Part shown: positions 35,995 through 37,084 of the stretch, piece after piece | How positions within the stretch are numbered: the first letter of the stretch is position 1 | Layout of the letters: each line of letters opens with the position of its first letter | Assembly (NCBI RefSeq): GCF_002095575.1 | Contig: NZ_MLJJ01000040.1 | Span: 1-37,084, forward strand | Length of the DNA stretch: 37,084 nt | From: Pantoea septica | GTDB taxonomy: Bacteria > Pseudomonadota > Gammaproteobacteria > Enterobacterales > Enterobacteriaceae | Direction of reading: 5' to 3' | The notes under the pieces: model-generated | What the model saw: only the letters and a program-made list of their open reading frames with translations | Told to the model about the DNA's origin: nothing | Databases searched by the model: none | Position numbers and translations under genes: made by a program

Positions 35995-36016
35995 GCCGCC
36001 CAATGAGGCGGTTTTT
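35995..36016 (+). terminator. Terminator of the SOS gene
   Basis: GCCGCC, 6-base loop, GGCGGT, then TTTT. It directly follows the gene and isolates the SOS unit from downstream genes. Confidence 0.8.
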
Positions 36017-36039
36017 ATTGCCTGTCATAAGGGGTGAGC

Positions 36040-36195
36040 ATGCATTACTTCCTCATCATCATTTTCCATTCCGGCAGCGTTACGCATATCCCGTTTGATA
36101 ACTCTGCCAGTTGTATCGAATCCGTTAAGACCATCAGCAAACAAATTCCAGCCAATACAGGCTATGTGACATGCCTGGTGGATAAGGGGAAGTGA
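36040..36195 (+). CDS. Small protein, 51 residues
   Basis: The frame MHYFLIIIFHSGSVTHIPF... has a short hydrophobic start but no convincing membrane span, and two Cys. AAGGGGTG lies just before the ATG. It recalls short phage proteins of unknown role that begin similarly. Its end carries the ribosome binding site of the next gene. Confidence 0.65.
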   Translation: MHYFLIIIFHSGSVTHIPFDNSASCIESVKTISKQIPANTGYVTCLVDKGK

Positions 36196-36197
36196 CT

Positions 36198-36410
36198 ATG
36201 AATTTCGCAGATCCGATTGATGAAGCAGCAGCAAGAGAGCAGCAGCTGATAGAGGTGGCGCTGGCTAACAGGCCGGCGCCGCAGATGATTTATACAGGTG
36301 AATGTCACTACTGCGAGGAGCCAATCGACAAGGGGCACTTCTGCAGCGATGAGTGTCGGACTGACCATGAGCGCATGGTGTGGGCGCAGAAGCAGAGGAG
36401 CGTGGTATGA
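36198..36410 (+). CDS. Small zinc-finger protein, 70 residues
   Basis: The C-terminal half has CHYCEEPIDKGHFCSDEC, two CxxC-type pairs that bind zinc, in the manner of TraR/DksA-like or DUF2116 fingers. The N-terminal half is an acidic helix (DPIDEAAAREQQLIEVAL). The N-terminal helix plus finger layout favours a TraR-like role at RNA polymerase, but this is inference. ATG 36198 is preferred over GTG 36192. Confidence 0.75.
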   Translation: MNFADPIDEAAAREQQLIEVALANRPAPQMIYTGECHYCEEPIDKGHFCSDECRTDHERMVWAQKQRSVV

Positions 36411-36949
36411 ATATAACCCAGAGCACCATTCAACAGTTGGTTATCACCGAAGCTGACAGGCTAGACCCGGTAAAAGTGATGATTGAAAACCTCCGCCCCG
36501 GAGCTGGCAACATCACCATTACCTGCTTCGGCAGTTCATGGACGTCATACTGGGGCTCCATGTCTGACCGCACGATTCAAGAATTCTTCATCGACTGTAA
36601 CGATTCATACCTTATCAACTGCCTTAGCCGTGGCATTCGATCAACCATCGAGGGGGAAGATAACGAAGCCAATATTGAATTCGTTAAAAAGGAAATTTTA
36701 AAGCTTCGCCGTGAGAAGGAAATCGACCAATTTGAGGCCCGAGAATATTGGGATGAGGCTGATGGAGCGGATGATGTGAAAGACATGGTTTGCAACTGGC
36801 ACAGTCATTCATCTCTTCGCAAGGTGTTTGGAGATGAACCTTGGCACGCCAGCTGGCCCACCGTACCAAATCCGGATTACGAATACCTCGAAAGAATCGT
36901 GCAAGCCGTTCGAGGAGCCATTAAGCAAACCTCCGTCGTACCCGCCTAA
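36407..36949 (+). CDS. Hypothetical protein, 180 residues
   Basis: The ATG at 36407 overlaps the previous stop (ATGA), with GGAG 6 bases upstream. The protein includes PGAGNITITCFGSSWTSYWG and SYLINCLSRGI, a pattern I recall from unnamed proteins in many lambdoid left operons. The later part is charged. The function is unknown. The gap 36950-36995 has nothing. Confidence 0.75.
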   Translation: MNITQSTIQQLVITEADRLDPVKVMIENLRPGAGNITITCFGSSWTSYWGSMSDRTIQEFFIDCNDSYLINCLSRGIRSTIEGEDNEANIEFVKKEILKLRREKEIDQFEAREYWDEADGADDVKDMVCNWHSHSSLRKVFGDEPWHASWPTVPNPDYEYLERIVQAVRGAIKQTSVVPA

Positions 36950-36995
36950 CCCACACTCACCCTATTCACTATCGCGCTCTGCGTGAGGAGTTGTT

Positions 36996-37084
36996 ATGTC
37001 TGAAATTAGTCTATGGCGCGTTACAGCCGCCAGCTTTGGATGGGATGAATACGACTCATTTGTTGTATGGGCGCGCTCTGCCGA
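36996..37084 (+). CDS. Start of a gene cut by the window end
   Basis: GAGGAG lies 8 bases before the ATG at 36996. The 29 visible codons (MSEISLWRVTAASFGWDEYD and on) stay open to the window edge. Too little is visible for a family. Confidence 0.6.
   Translation, partial: MSEISLWRVTAASFGWDEYDSFVVWARSA

Overview
The window is a contiguous piece of a lambdoid, temperate, long-tailed (siphovirus-type) phage or prophage of an enterobacterium. The evidence is lambda-type gene order with overlapping stops and starts, a CII close to lambda's, a P22-type N protein, NinB/NinE/RusA/YbcO, P22-type Erf and single-strand binding protein, and a tail assembly chaperone pair joined by the lambda slippery heptamer. 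The host species cannot be read from it. No integrase, att site or cos site was recognised, so free phage and prophage cannot be told apart. Both ends cut a gene.

Layout. Late structural genes lie on the minus strand from about 15.5 kb down to 1: terminase small and large subunits, portal, head morphogenesis protein, a zinc-ribbon protein, scaffold, major capsid protein, head-tail connectors, tail terminator, tail tube with an Ig-like domain, G/GT chaperones and the tape measure protein (cut at base 1). Cargo breaks this run: an HNH endonuclease gene on the plus strand (6282-7058), a small island of genes with their own promoter and terminators between GT and tape measure (2673-4145), and a plus-strand gene next to the terminase (15552-16175). 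Upstream of the terminase come rha with a large inverted repeat in its leader, a small membrane protein, an HExxH metallopeptidase and the lysis cassette (spanin pair, endolysin, several small membrane proteins). These are preceded by a candidate late promoter pR', two terminators that Q would have to override, and the Q-like gene (19990-20604).

The rightward-type early operon (minus strand, 28.2 down to 20 kb) reads cro, nutR, cII, two small genes, an O-like replication protein with internal iterons, a DnaB-type helicase, a stand-alone CHC2 zinc finger, a string of small accessory genes, and nin-type genes up to Q. An OOP-like antisense RNA runs across the end of cII. The immunity region has three operators spaced exactly 24 bp apart between cro and cI, pR, and a leaderless-type pRM. 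cI is on the plus strand, followed by a 32-codon membrane peptide sandwiched between two copies of the cI 3' end, and then a Panacea-domain antitoxin with its putative toxin at the place where lambda carries rexAB. A series of terminators and a divergent small gene lead to OL/pL and nutL.

The leftward-type early operon (plus strand, 31.1 to 37.1 kb) holds N, an HNH/AP2 endonuclease, several tiny genes, erf, ssb, and variable small genes. One of these is driven by a promoter overlapped by a LexA box.

The genes fit the usual lambdoid logic: CI holds pL and pR off, N acting at the two nut sites opens the early operons, CII turns on cI through pRE, and Q opens the late operon. The most notable items are a third, covarying RNA hairpin shared by both nut sites, the Panacea toxin-antitoxin pair in the immunity operon, the duplicated cI end, the SOS-controlled gene of unknown function, and a C4-like antisense arrangement in front of rha.
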